The notes under the pieces: generated by a model | Databases searched by the model: none | What the model was told of the DNA's origin: nothing | Seen by the model: the letters and a program-made list of their open reading frames with translations, nothing else | Part shown: piece by piece, positions 1-6,947 of the stretch | Numbering within the stretch: the stretch's first letter is position 1 | Layout of the letters: every line of letters starts with the position of its first letter | Source: SB11 sp964584305 | GTDB taxonomy: Bacteria > Bacteroidota > Bacteroidia > UBA8524 | NCBI GenBank assembly: GCA_964584305.1 | Contig: CAZOZL010000004.1 | Span: 62,001-126,000, forward strand | DNA length: 64,000 nucleotides | Direction of reading: 5' to 3' | Made by a program: the position numbers and the translations under genes

Positions 1-49
1 CTAAGGCTAATAGTAAACTGCACCCTAAAAGTATAAATATTACTGTCAT
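1..49 (-). CDS. ccoS: CcoS, cbb3 oxidase maturation protein (partial, N-terminus only)
   Basis: Sixteen codons are visible, reading MTVIFILLGCSLLLAL from an ATG whose complement is at 47-49. The short N-terminal hydrophobic helix right after a start codon, directly downstream of ccoI, is the signature of CcoS, a small single-pass membrane protein needed for loading cofactors into cbb3-type cytochrome c oxidase. The gene runs off the left edge, so the body of the protein is not seen. It lies 51 nt after the ccoI stop on the same strand and is probably the last of the four operon genes seen here. Identity rests on position plus the hydrophobic start. Confidence 0.7.
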   Translation of the reverse strand, partial: MTVIFILLGCSLLLAL

Positions 50-100
50 GTTTTTTGTGTTTACTTTTTATAAAAATACTTCTCTTTTTTACTTCTACTA

Positions 101-2524
101 TCAAAGTAGCTTTAATTTTTTAGCAAAAATGCTGGTAAGCCCAGTGGTAAAACCTACTACGGTTATGCTGCTTATAGGCATTAATATAGCCGCTGTTAGT
201 GGTGATAATGTTCCCTGAACGGCAAAAAACAAGCCTACCGCATTATATATTAGTGATAAGCCAAAGCTACTTTTTATTACTTGCACACATTTTTTTGAAA
301 ATTGCATAAAAACAGGCAGTGTTTCCAATTCCGAGGCATCTAATACCGCATCGCAAGCAGGGGTAAAATTGTTTACCTCGTCTGTTAGTGCTACGCCTGC
401 ATCACTCTGTTTTAGTGCGCCTGCATCGTTTAACCCATCGCCAATCATCATTACATTTTTGGTATTGTTTTGCAGGTTTTTTATAAAATTTAGTTTTTGC
501 TGGGGCTTACAGTTAAAATGTATATTTTTTTTCTCAAACCATTGTTGTAAAGCAGTTTGCTCGCCATTATTATCACCAGAAAGTACATGAAGGGTATAAT
601 CGTCTCTTAAATTTTGGGTTAATTTGTTTACTCCCTTTCTATACTTATTTGTAAAAGCAAAATAGCCCTTCAGCTCATTATTAATACTCACAAACACTTG
701 GGTAATGGGGGTATCAAAACCTGATGCGCCGATAGTGCTGGCAATTCCCACAAACTCATTACTACCTACTTGTATTTTGTTTCCTTGTATATCCCCTTCA
801 ATTCCCTTTCCTGAAACCTCCTTGCAGCTATTGCTCTCTATTTTTGGATTTAGGCTTAAATGTTCATAGATGCTTCTGCTTAGTGGGTGCGAACTATTTT
901 TTACGGTTGCTGCCACCCATATTTTTTCTTCATCAGTAAGTAGTCCTGTAAAAATAATCTCTTGGCTATTGTTTTGGGTGAGTGTGCCTGTTTTATCAAA
1001 CACAATCTGGTTTATTTGTGCCATTTGCTCTACTACATTGGCATTTTTAAGGTACATTTTGTTTTTACCAAAAATACGCAGTGCATTGCCCAATGTAAAG
1101 GGTGTAGAAAGTGCTAATGCACAAGGGCAAGCCACAATAAGTATAGCCGTAAATGCTCCCCATGCTTTGGTAGCATCGCCCATAAACAGCCAAAAAATAG
1201 CAGTACTTGTGGCTAAACTTAGCAAGGCAATAGTAAAATATTTACTTACCCTGTCAGAAAAACTGACCAAGCGGCTTTCCTCTTTTTTATTAAAAGCCTC
1301 ATTGTTCCACAACTGGGTAAGATAGCTTTGCGATACCTCTTTCACTACTTCTACCTCAATAGCAGCACCTAATTGCCTGCCACCTGCATATACCATCTCG
1401 CCCAATGTTTTATCAACGGGGCGGGTTTCTCCCGTAACAAAACTGTAATCTATATTAGAGTTTCCACGCATCAAAATTCCATCGGCGGGTATCAACTCAT
1501 TATGACGGATAAGTAAGCGGTTGCCTTTTTTTATTTGCCCTGCGGGCATAATTCGCTCTTTACCATTAACAATAATTGTAACAGCCAAAGGGAAATACGA
1601 TTTATAATCACGCTCGAAAGAAAGAAAATTATAGGTGCGAGTTTGAAACCATTTACCTACTAATAAGAAGAAGATTAACCCTGCTAAAGTATCAAAATAT
1701 CCTGCCCCTACTTGGGCTATTATTTCATATAAACTTCTGCCTGCTAAAGTTATAATTCCTAATGCCAAGGGTACATCAATATTTATATATTGCTGGCGTA
1801 TGCTTTGCCAAGCCGAAGTAATATATCCCCAACCGCTATACAACAATACTGGGATTGAAAGGGCTATATTTAATATGCTAAATAGTAATGGAAAGTTTTG
1901 GCGTGAATAAGCATCAAACCCAAAATATTCGGGAAAGCTAAGTAGCATTATGTTTCCGAAGCAAAAACCCGCTACGGCTATTTTTTTGATAAGCGCATTT
2001 TGACTGCTCCTATCATTTTTTTTCACTACATCATTAAGGCTTAGTAAAGGCTCGTAACCAATAGAACTTAGTAGCACTACCAAGTGTTTTAAACTTATTT
2101 CGCCCGATTTAAAAACGATACTTATTTGCTTGCGAACAAAATCTACCCGCGAACTGGTGATGCCCTCATTTAACCGATACAATTTTTCTAACAACCAAAT
2201 ACAAGAACTACAATGCACCGAGGGGATATAAAAAGTTACACGGGCAGTATCTCCATCATCAAAGTCAAGTATTTGTGCTTGTATTTCGGGTAAATCTAAA
2301 AAAGCATATTTGCTTTCTTGTATTTGTGCTTTTTGGCTGTTACCAGGTGTTTGCTCAATGGTATAATAATTACACAAGTTATTTTGTTGCAATATATTGT
2401 AAACAGTTTTACAGCCATCGCAGCAAAAAATTTTACCATTAACCAGCAAAATTTGCCCTGCGGTGGTATCTCCACAGTGGTAGCATTTTTGTATTTGGGT
2501 GGTTTTTGTTGGCGTTTTAGGCAT
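101..2524 (-). CDS. ccoI: Heavy-metal P-type ATPase CcoI/FixI (copper export for cbb3 oxidase)
   Basis: This 807-residue P1B-type ATPase moves copper across the inner membrane for assembly of cbb3 oxidase. In order: an N-terminal metal-binding region with C14xxC17 and a CCxxC group near 34-38; a heavy-metal-associated domain with C105xxC108; membrane helices from about 180; the TGE actuator motif at 364-366; the transmembrane CPC motif at 466-468; the phosphorylated Asp510 in DKTGTLT; and GDGLND near the C-terminus. The extra Cys-rich N-terminus is typical of CcoI/FixI rather than CopA. It follows the 131-residue coiled-coil gene by 20 nt and precedes ccoS, so all are probably cotranscribed from the usp promoter with its FNR/CRP-type box. 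Confidence 0.93.
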   Translation of the reverse strand: MPKTPTKTTQIQKCYHCGDTTAGQILLVNGKIFCCDGCKTVYNILQQNNLCNYYTIEQTPGNSQKAQIQESKYAFLDLPEIQAQILDFDDGDTARVTFYIPSVHCSSCIWLLEKLYRLNEGITSSRVDFVRKQISIVFKSGEISLKHLVVLLSSIGYEPLLSLNDVVKKNDRSSQNALIKKIAVAGFCFGNIMLLSFPEYFGFDAYSRQNFPLLFSILNIALSIPVLLYSGWGYITSAWQSIRQQYINIDVPLALGIITLAGRSLYEIIAQVGAGYFDTLAGLIFFLLVGKWFQTRTYNFLSFERDYKSYFPLAVTIIVNGKERIMPAGQIKKGNRLLIRHNELIPADGILMRGNSNIDYSFVTGETRPVDKTLGEMVYAGGRQLGAAIEVEVVKEVSQSYLTQLWNNEAFNKKEESRLVSFSDRVSKYFTIALLSLATSTAIFWLFMGDATKAWGAFTAILIVACPCALALSTPFTLGNALRIFGKNKMYLKNANVVEQMAQINQIVFDKTGTLTQNNSQEIIFTGLLTDEEKIWVAATVKNSSHPLSRSIYEHLSLNPKIESNSCKEVSGKGIEGDIQGNKIQVGSNEFVGIASTIGASGFDTPITQVFVSINNELKGYFAFTNKYRKGVNKLTQNLRDDYTLHVLSGDNNGEQTALQQWFEKKNIHFNCKPQQKLNFIKNLQNNTKNVMMIGDGLNDAGALKQSDAGVALTDEVNNFTPACDAVLDASELETLPVFMQFSKKCVQVIKSSFGLSLIYNAVGLFFAVQGTLSPLTAAILMPISSITVVGFTTGLTSIFAKKLKLL

Positions 2525-2544
2525 GGGTTGTTACAAAGTGGAGG

Positions 2545-2940
2545 TTACATCCACTCGCTTAAAAAGCGATTAAAGTTATCTTTCATTTCCTTAAATAGTT
2601 CTTTGTAGCGGGTTACTTCAGCACTAAGGGCATCGTTATTTTCAAACAGCACACGGTCTATCGCTACTGGATTTTCTTTTGCATAGGTTGCTATTTTTTG
2701 CTCGTGTAGGTTTATTTTGTGTTTTAACTCATCGTTTACTTCCAACTGGCGTATAAACTGATTTTGGAACTGCTCTATACTTGCCGTTACCTCTATTTTT
2801 GTGTTTTTAGTGGCTATTTCTTCTAAACGGTGTTTAAAAATTTCTATCTCTTGCTTATAAAAACTTAGATAGTTAAGATGTAGTTTGTTATCAAAATGTA
2901 GTACATCAATATGTTTACGTTCTTTTTTGGCAGTTGGCAT
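2545..2940 (-). CDS. Small coiled-coil protein of unknown function
   Basis: A 131-residue soluble protein without signal peptide or membrane segment. It is highly charged and most of its length (about 25-125) looks helical and coiled-coil forming, with many Lys/Glu and regularly spaced Leu/Ile. I do not recognise the family. It lies between usp (21-nt gap) and ccoI (20-nt gap) on the same strand, so it is almost certainly cotranscribed with both and probably expressed under low oxygen. Any role in oxidase assembly or stress is inference from position only. The ATG at 2940 is the only good start and leaves tight operon spacing. Confidence 0.75.
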   Translation of the reverse strand: MPTAKKERKHIDVLHFDNKLHLNYLSFYKQEIEIFKHRLEEIATKNTKIEVTASIEQFQNQFIRQLEVNDELKHKINLHEQKIATYAKENPVAIDRVLFENNDALSAEVTRYKELFKEMKDNFNRFLSEWM

Positions 2941-2961
2941 ATTATTCTGTTTTTTAATGGT

Positions 2962-3792
2962 TTAACTTTTTGAAATAAATATAGGCTGTGTTTCCCAATT
3001 CCTTTTATTTTTGGTATCGCTATTTTTACCCATCAAAGTAAAGTTAGCACCTACCACTACTATTGTGTCGGTACTTTTTTTAGCAAAATCTAATACATTA
3101 TCCAATTCACTTCCTTCTATTTTCATATAGGCAATATTGGGTATATGCAACTTGGCATATTGCATTAGTAATTTATCCGTGTGCTTTCCATCCGTTTTGT
3201 TTGGTGTTGCCGATAGTATAGTTACATCTTTATTGTTGTATAAATGTGGAAGTATATAGTTAAAATCTTTAATAGCCCGCATTGATGCTGGTTCTCCATC
3301 AAACACTAAAAAAATATTTTTAATACTGCTTGTAGTATTAGGAACTACCAGTAAAGGGCAGTGCAAACACTCGCTAATGTAGTGTGAAGCATTGTTTTTG
3401 TAATGTATAAGTTTTTCAATAGTACTGGTATTGCATACTAATATATCGGCAAAAAGGCTTTCGCTGTACAGGTTTTTCAAAAACTTATCTTCCTCAAAAT
3501 ATAGATGTGGCTGTATATTATATGCCTTAAGTTTTACCGTTAAATTGTTTTGTTCTGTAAGTGATAATACAGAATTTTTTATAATCTTTCCTAATATTTC
3601 AATGAAAGTGTGCTCTATATTAATTTGGTCGTTAGAATTGAATAGCTTTTGAAAATTGAAATTGAATAGTTCTTTATGAAAAAGAACAATGCCTAAGTCT
3701 TGGGGCGATAAAACTGTTTTAAATACAAAGTTTGAAAGCTCAAGTAAACTCTCACATGAATCAATTAGAAATATAATTTTTCGCTGCGCCAT
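2962..3792 (-). CDS. Universal stress protein (UspA family, tandem-type)
   Basis: A 276-residue cytoplasmic protein with the length of a two-domain universal stress protein. The C-terminal half carries a VVVGANFTLMGKNS segment resembling the nucleotide-binding G-x2-G-x9-G-S/T loop, and each half begins with a hydrophobic strand of the Usp Rossmann-like fold (KIIFLIDS near residue 5, KNIFLVFDG near 163). The N-terminal domain is more degenerate. The family takes part in stress and anoxia survival; targets are unknown here. It is the first gene of the run leading to ccoI, with a candidate -7 box 10 nt upstream of the ATG and a TGA-N6-TCA palindrome centred about 41 nt before the predicted transcription start. 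Confidence 0.82.
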   Translation of the reverse strand: MAQRKIIFLIDSCESLLELSNFVFKTVLSPQDLGIVLFHKELFNFNFQKLFNSNDQINIEHTFIEILGKIIKNSVLSLTEQNNLTVKLKAYNIQPHLYFEEDKFLKNLYSESLFADILVCNTSTIEKLIHYKNNASHYISECLHCPLLVVPNTTSSIKNIFLVFDGEPASMRAIKDFNYILPHLYNNKDVTILSATPNKTDGKHTDKLLMQYAKLHIPNIAYMKIEGSELDNVLDFAKKSTDTIVVVGANFTLMGKNSDTKNKRNWETQPIFISKS

Positions 3793-3802
3793 AATTCTGT
3801 AA

Positions 3803-3810
3803 CAAAATTA
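3803..3810 (-). promoter_or_regulatory. Candidate -7 box for the usp-ccoI operon
   Basis: On the minus strand this reads TAATTTTG, an exact match to the Bacteroidota -7 consensus TAnnTTTG, ending 10 nt before the usp ATG. No TTG-type -33 element is found at the expected 19-20 nt spacing; the space is occupied by the palindrome at 3833-3846, as expected of an activator-dependent promoter. Confidence 0.5.
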
Positions 3811-3832
3811 TTAGTACCAGCACTTTATAACT

Positions 3833-3846
3833 ATGACCTACATCAT
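3833..3846. promoter_or_regulatory. Candidate FNR/CRP-type binding site upstream of usp-ccoI
   Basis: The sequence is ATGA-N6-TCAT, containing the TGA-N6-TCA core shared by FNR (TTGATnnnnATCAA) and CRP sites. Its centre (3839.5) lies about 40-41 nt upstream of the transcription start expected from the -7 box at 3803-3810, the classical class II activator position. The neighbouring gene encodes an FNR-like protein, which makes it the obvious candidate to bind here. Confidence 0.5.
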
Positions 3847-3875
3847 GTTTTAAAATGACCTTAAAAAAGAATTAT

Positions 3876-4580
3876 TTATTGGGGGTTAGCCAGTTTTTTT
3901 AGCTTAGGAATATCCAGCAATCTTATTTTTTTACCCTCGAACTTTACTAGATTATCGTTTTTAAATTCTGATAGTAAACGGATAAGTGTTTCGGTGGCTG
4001 TTCCTACAATGTTAGCAATATCTTCTCTAGGTAGTATAATATCTATAAGGGTTTCATCTTCGTTTCCCTCATCAAATGTGCTATGCAATAACAAAAGAGT
4101 ATCTGCTAAGCGTTCCCGCACATTTTTTTGCGCCATGCTTTGTACACGTTCATTAGCAATGCCCACCTCGTGGCACAAGCTGCGTAGCAATGCCCTGCTT
4201 AGTTTCGGGTTATTGTCTAACATTTTAAAAAATGTATCACGTGGAATAAAGCAAGTAGTGCTTTCTTCTATTGCTGTGGCTGATACGCTGTACTTCTCAT
4301 CAGCAATTAAAGCCCTATACCCAATAAAATCACCAGCTTGCCCAAAGTGAATTATCTGCTCTTTACCATCTATACCTGTTTTGTAAATTTTTATTTTGCC
4401 TTTATTAATACAAAACAAACCCAGTGGGCGGCTATCTTCAAAAAAAATATCCTGCCCTTTTTTATAGGTATAACATGATTTTGCTTCAGAGATAAATTCT
4501 AATTGGTCTACAGTGGCGTGCTGCATAAAAGAATGTTCCCTAGTATCACAATCTCTACAATGTAAACAAGTACTATTCAT
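3876..4580 (-). CDS. FNR-like Crp/Fnr family transcriptional regulator
   Basis: A 234-residue regulator: N-terminal cysteine cluster (C5, C8, C11), cyclic-nucleotide-binding-like beta-roll at about 25-125, long dimer helix at about 125-150, and C-terminal winged helix around 185-225 (REDIANIVGTATETLIRLL). C110 in ESTTCFIP aligns with the fourth cluster ligand of E. coli FNR (Cys122), so four cysteines are available for an oxygen-labile [4Fe-4S] cluster, though with tighter N-terminal spacing (CX2CX2C against CX2CX5C). It probably activates the adjacent usp-ccoI operon at low oxygen. Its own -7 box lies 6 nt before the ATG. A CRP-like, cluster-free role is possible but less likely given the cysteines. 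Confidence 0.85.
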   Translation of the reverse strand: MNSTCLHCRDCDTREHSFMQHATVDQLEFISEAKSCYTYKKGQDIFFEDSRPLGLFCINKGKIKIYKTGIDGKEQIIHFGQAGDFIGYRALIADEKYSVSATAIEESTTCFIPRDTFFKMLDNNPKLSRALLRSLCHEVGIANERVQSMAQKNVRERLADTLLLLHSTFDEGNEDETLIDIILPREDIANIVGTATETLIRLLSEFKNDNLVKFEGKKIRLLDIPKLKKLANPQ

Positions 4581-4586
4581 TTGTTA

Positions 4587-4594
4587 CAAAGGCA
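4587..4594 (-). promoter_or_regulatory. Candidate -7 box of the fnr-like gene
   Basis: The minus strand reads TGCCTTTG, one mismatch from TAnnTTTG, ending 6 nt before the ATG at 4580. A TTG lies about 21 nt further upstream. The predicted message would have almost no leader. Confidence 0.35.
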
Positions 4595-4772
4595 CAATTT
4601 ACTGGAAATCTCGTACAATACCACACTAAATTGTTTTTTGTCATAAAAAAGGGTGTAGCCTACTATCGCTTTCCACGTTTTTGTACGCCCCAGTGAGATT
4701 ATTTTTTACTCTCATTTAAACAGATTTGTAATACTTTTATACTGTTACAAGGGTAATATTATCAGCTATTTC

Positions 4773-4812
4773 ACTACTTCGGGAATAATTGAACTACTAT
4801 AGGGAATAATTG
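4773..4812 (+). repeat. Tandem 20/21-bp direct repeat, candidate activator site
   Basis: ACTACT (4773-4778 and 4793-4798) followed by GGGAATAATTG (4781-4791 and 4802-4812) is present twice. The second part is spaced by 21 bp, two helical turns. It lies immediately upstream of the predicted -33 element of the lipoprotein gene at 4875, so a dimeric or tandem-binding regulator would contact one DNA face here. Confidence 0.5.
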
Positions 4813-4815
4813 GCA

Positions 4816-4846
4816 TTGATAGCCCTTGCTTGCTACCGCACCTTTG
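4816..4846 (+). promoter_or_regulatory. Candidate promoter of the RskA-like lipoprotein gene
   Basis: TTG at 4816-4818, a 20-nt spacer and CACCTTTG at 4839-4846 resemble the Bacteroidota TTG-N19-TAnnTTTG promoter with one mismatch in the -7 box. The predicted leader before the ATG at 4875 is about 25 nt. Confidence 0.4.
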
Positions 4847-4874
4847 TACCAACAAATTACAAAAAATAATTATT

Positions 4875-5771
4875 ATGAAAAAGTACACTTTATTAACTGT
4901 TGTGTTTGCAGCAGTGCTTTTATTTTCAGCGTGTAGTAACGATGATGACGATACCACAAACCCACCAGCAAATAACGAAAGTAACCTAACCTTAGCCATA
5001 AACGGATTAGAAGACTTGGGTGCTAATTTTGCTTACGAAGGTTGGATGATTGTTGACGGTAAGGCTATTACCACAGGAGTATTTAATGTAGATGGTACGG
5101 GAAAACTATCTAAAACGTCTTTCCCTGTGAATTCTGCTGATTTAGCAAAAGCTACTGCTTTTGTTTTAACTATTGAGCCTAATCCTGACAATGACCCCAC
5201 GCCAACTAATGTACATATTTTGGCAGGTGATTTTAGTGGAACTAATGGTGCATTAACCGTGTCGCATGGTTCGGCTATTGGTACTGATTTCACCACAGCT
5301 ATGGGAAGCTATATTTTAGCCACTCCTACGGATGGTATGATGAATAATGAGAATAGCGGCGTGTGGTGGTTAAACCTACCTGGTCCTACTTCTGCATTAA
5401 CTTTACCTACACTACCTGCTGGTTGGAAATATGAAGGATGGGCTGTTATAGGCGGCACTCCAGTTTCTACAGGTACTTTTACTTCGGCAATGGGTGCTGA
5501 TGATGCTGCTGCATTTAGCGGTGCAATGGGTAGCCCTCCATTTCCAGGTGAAGATTTTTTGCTTAACGCACCTGCTGGTTTAACATTTCCTACTGATTTA
5601 TCAGGTGCAACTGTTGTTATATCCGTAGAGCCTTCACCAGATAATAGCCCTGCGCCATTTGCTTTAAAACCTTTGGTGGCTAATGTACCTGCAAGTGCTA
5701 TGGATCATGTATCATACAATATGATGAACAATGCTGGGGCTACAAACCCAACTGGAACTGCAACACGATAG
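4875..5771 (+). CDS. Predicted surface lipoprotein with two RskA C-terminal-like (anti-sigma-K) domains
   Basis: A 298-residue lipoprotein: signal peptide with lipobox LFSAC, lipidated Cys20, then SNDDDD. Acidic residues directly after the cysteine resemble the lipoprotein export signal of Flavobacteriia, so surface exposure is likely. The rest is an internal duplication: about 37-160 (YEGWMIVDGKAITTGVF, LTIEPNPDNDPTP) and 172-287 (YEGWAVIGGTPVSTGTF, ISVEPSPDNSPAP). Both resemble the extracytoplasmic domain of anti-sigma-K factors (RskA C-terminal), but there is no membrane helix or sigma-binding domain, so it is not a classical anti-sigma factor. The ATG at 4875 starts a normal signal peptide; an upstream in-frame start would bury it. 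A terminator follows. Confidence 0.8.
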   Translation: MKKYTLLTVVFAAVLLFSACSNDDDDTTNPPANNESNLTLAINGLEDLGANFAYEGWMIVDGKAITTGVFNVDGTGKLSKTSFPVNSADLAKATAFVLTIEPNPDNDPTPTNVHILAGDFSGTNGALTVSHGSAIGTDFTTAMGSYILATPTDGMMNNENSGVWWLNLPGPTSALTLPTLPAGWKYEGWAVIGGTPVSTGTFTSAMGADDAAAFSGAMGSPPFPGEDFLLNAPAGLTFPTDLSGATVVISVEPSPDNSPAPFALKPLVANVPASAMDHVSYNMMNNAGATNPTGTATR

Positions 5772-5794
5772 TGTTTAGTAGTTTGTTTTTTAGT

Positions 5795-5829
5795 AAGCGG
5801 TTTTGGGCATAGTCCGAAACCGCTTTTTT
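5795..5829 (+). terminator. Rho-independent terminator after the lipoprotein gene
   Basis: AAGCGGTTT (5795-5803) pairs perfectly with AAACCGCTT (5817-5825) over a 13-nt loop and is followed by a T-run (5824-5829). It also shows that translation of the next gene does not begin upstream of about 5830. Confidence 0.9.
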
Positions 5830-5895
5830 CGTTTCTTAGTGGTACAAAAAATAAACTACCTTTTGTTAGCTTGCAACATTTTAGAATTAAGGTTT

Positions 5896-6927
5896 ATGTT
5901 ACTAAACACATTGGGTAAAACACCAAAAGGGAAAAGAGTACAGAGAATAAAAAACTCATCTAATTATAAAAACGAGGCTTTTCAAAATTTAACCTCTACG
6001 GAAGCTGTTCTTAAAGATGCTACTGTATTGAAAATGCTTAAAGAGTTTCGTAATCGTCCTAAAGACACAATTCCGCCAAAACCCATACCTTCTGTAAAAA
6101 CAGATTTAAAAACACTTGTTGCTAAACAACCCACCATTGTTTGGTTTGGGCATTCATCGTATTTAATAAAATCAAAAGAGATTAGTATTTTGGTTGACCC
6201 AGTCTTTTGTGGTTATGCCTCGCCGTTTCCCTTTTTTGCAAAAGCATTTAAAGGTGCAAATGAATATAATGTTGCTGATTTTGGAGATATTGACATATTA
6301 CTACTTACCCACGACCACTATGACCATTTAGATTACAGCACAATAAAAGCATTAGCCCCTAAAGCAAAACATATTTGCACATCGCTGGGGGTGGGTAGCC
6401 ATTTAGAGTATTGGGGTATTAACCCCGAAAAGATAAAAGAATTGGACTGGTGGGAGGATGCCGTTTTTTTAGATGAAATTAAGCTAACGGCAACACCTGC
6501 AAGGCATTTTTCAGGTCGCTCGTTTAAACGAGCTAAAACCTTATGGAGTTCTTTTGTTTTAAACATTCATAACCACTCTCTTTTTTTGGGGGCAGACTCT
6601 GGTTACGAAAGTCATTTTAAAACAATTGGAGAGAAGTTTAACGGTTTTGATTTTGCATTGTTAGAGTGTGGACAATACGGTAAAAATTGGCCTTATATAC
6701 ACACAATACCCGAGCAAACACTGCAAGCAGCTACCGATATAAATACTAAAGTACTAATGCCTGTACATTGGGGCAAATTTTCGCTTGCACTGCACCCTTG
6801 GGATGAACCCATAAACAGGCTTATGGCAGCAAAAGAAACCTTTGCTGGTAAAATTACTACTCCAAAAATTGGTGAACCTGTTGTTATAAATCAGAGTTAC
6901 CCCAATACTACATGGTGGAAACTATAA
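5896..6927 (+). CDS. Metallo-beta-lactamase-fold hydrolase (NAPE-PLD/UlaG-like)
   Basis: A 343-residue soluble metal hydrolase. The zinc-binding motif H139-D-H141-Y-D143-H144 sits in LLTHDHYDHLD, and later ligands are likely in ATPARHFSGR, LFLGADSGY and MPVHWGKF. The order WFGHSSYLIK, LVDPVF, THDHYDH, TPARHFSGR is that of the family holding NAPE-hydrolysing phospholipase D, RomA and UlaG-like lactonases; the true substrate cannot be told. I chose the ATG at 5896 because the earlier possible start at 5803 lies inside the preceding terminator. It stands alone between that terminator and a convergent gene. Confidence 0.82.
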   Translation: MLLNTLGKTPKGKRVQRIKNSSNYKNEAFQNLTSTEAVLKDATVLKMLKEFRNRPKDTIPPKPIPSVKTDLKTLVAKQPTIVWFGHSSYLIKSKEISILVDPVFCGYASPFPFFAKAFKGANEYNVADFGDIDILLLTHDHYDHLDYSTIKALAPKAKHICTSLGVGSHLEYWGINPEKIKELDWWEDAVFLDEIKLTATPARHFSGRSFKRAKTLWSSFVLNIHNHSLFLGADSGYESHFKTIGEKFNGFDFALLECGQYGKNWPYIHTIPEQTLQAATDINTKVLMPVHWGKFSLALHPWDEPINRLMAAKETFAGKITTPKIGEPVVINQSYPNTTWWKL

Positions 6928-6947
6928 GACATATAAAGCCCTTGCTA

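Noticed and set aside
870..1325. 151-codon plus-strand frame inside ccoI
   Set aside because: It lies antisense to a well-supported ATPase gene and has no recognisable domain or promoter.
5803..5895. Longer N-terminus for the metallo-beta-lactamase-fold protein
   Set aside because: The first codons would lie inside the preceding rho-independent terminator.
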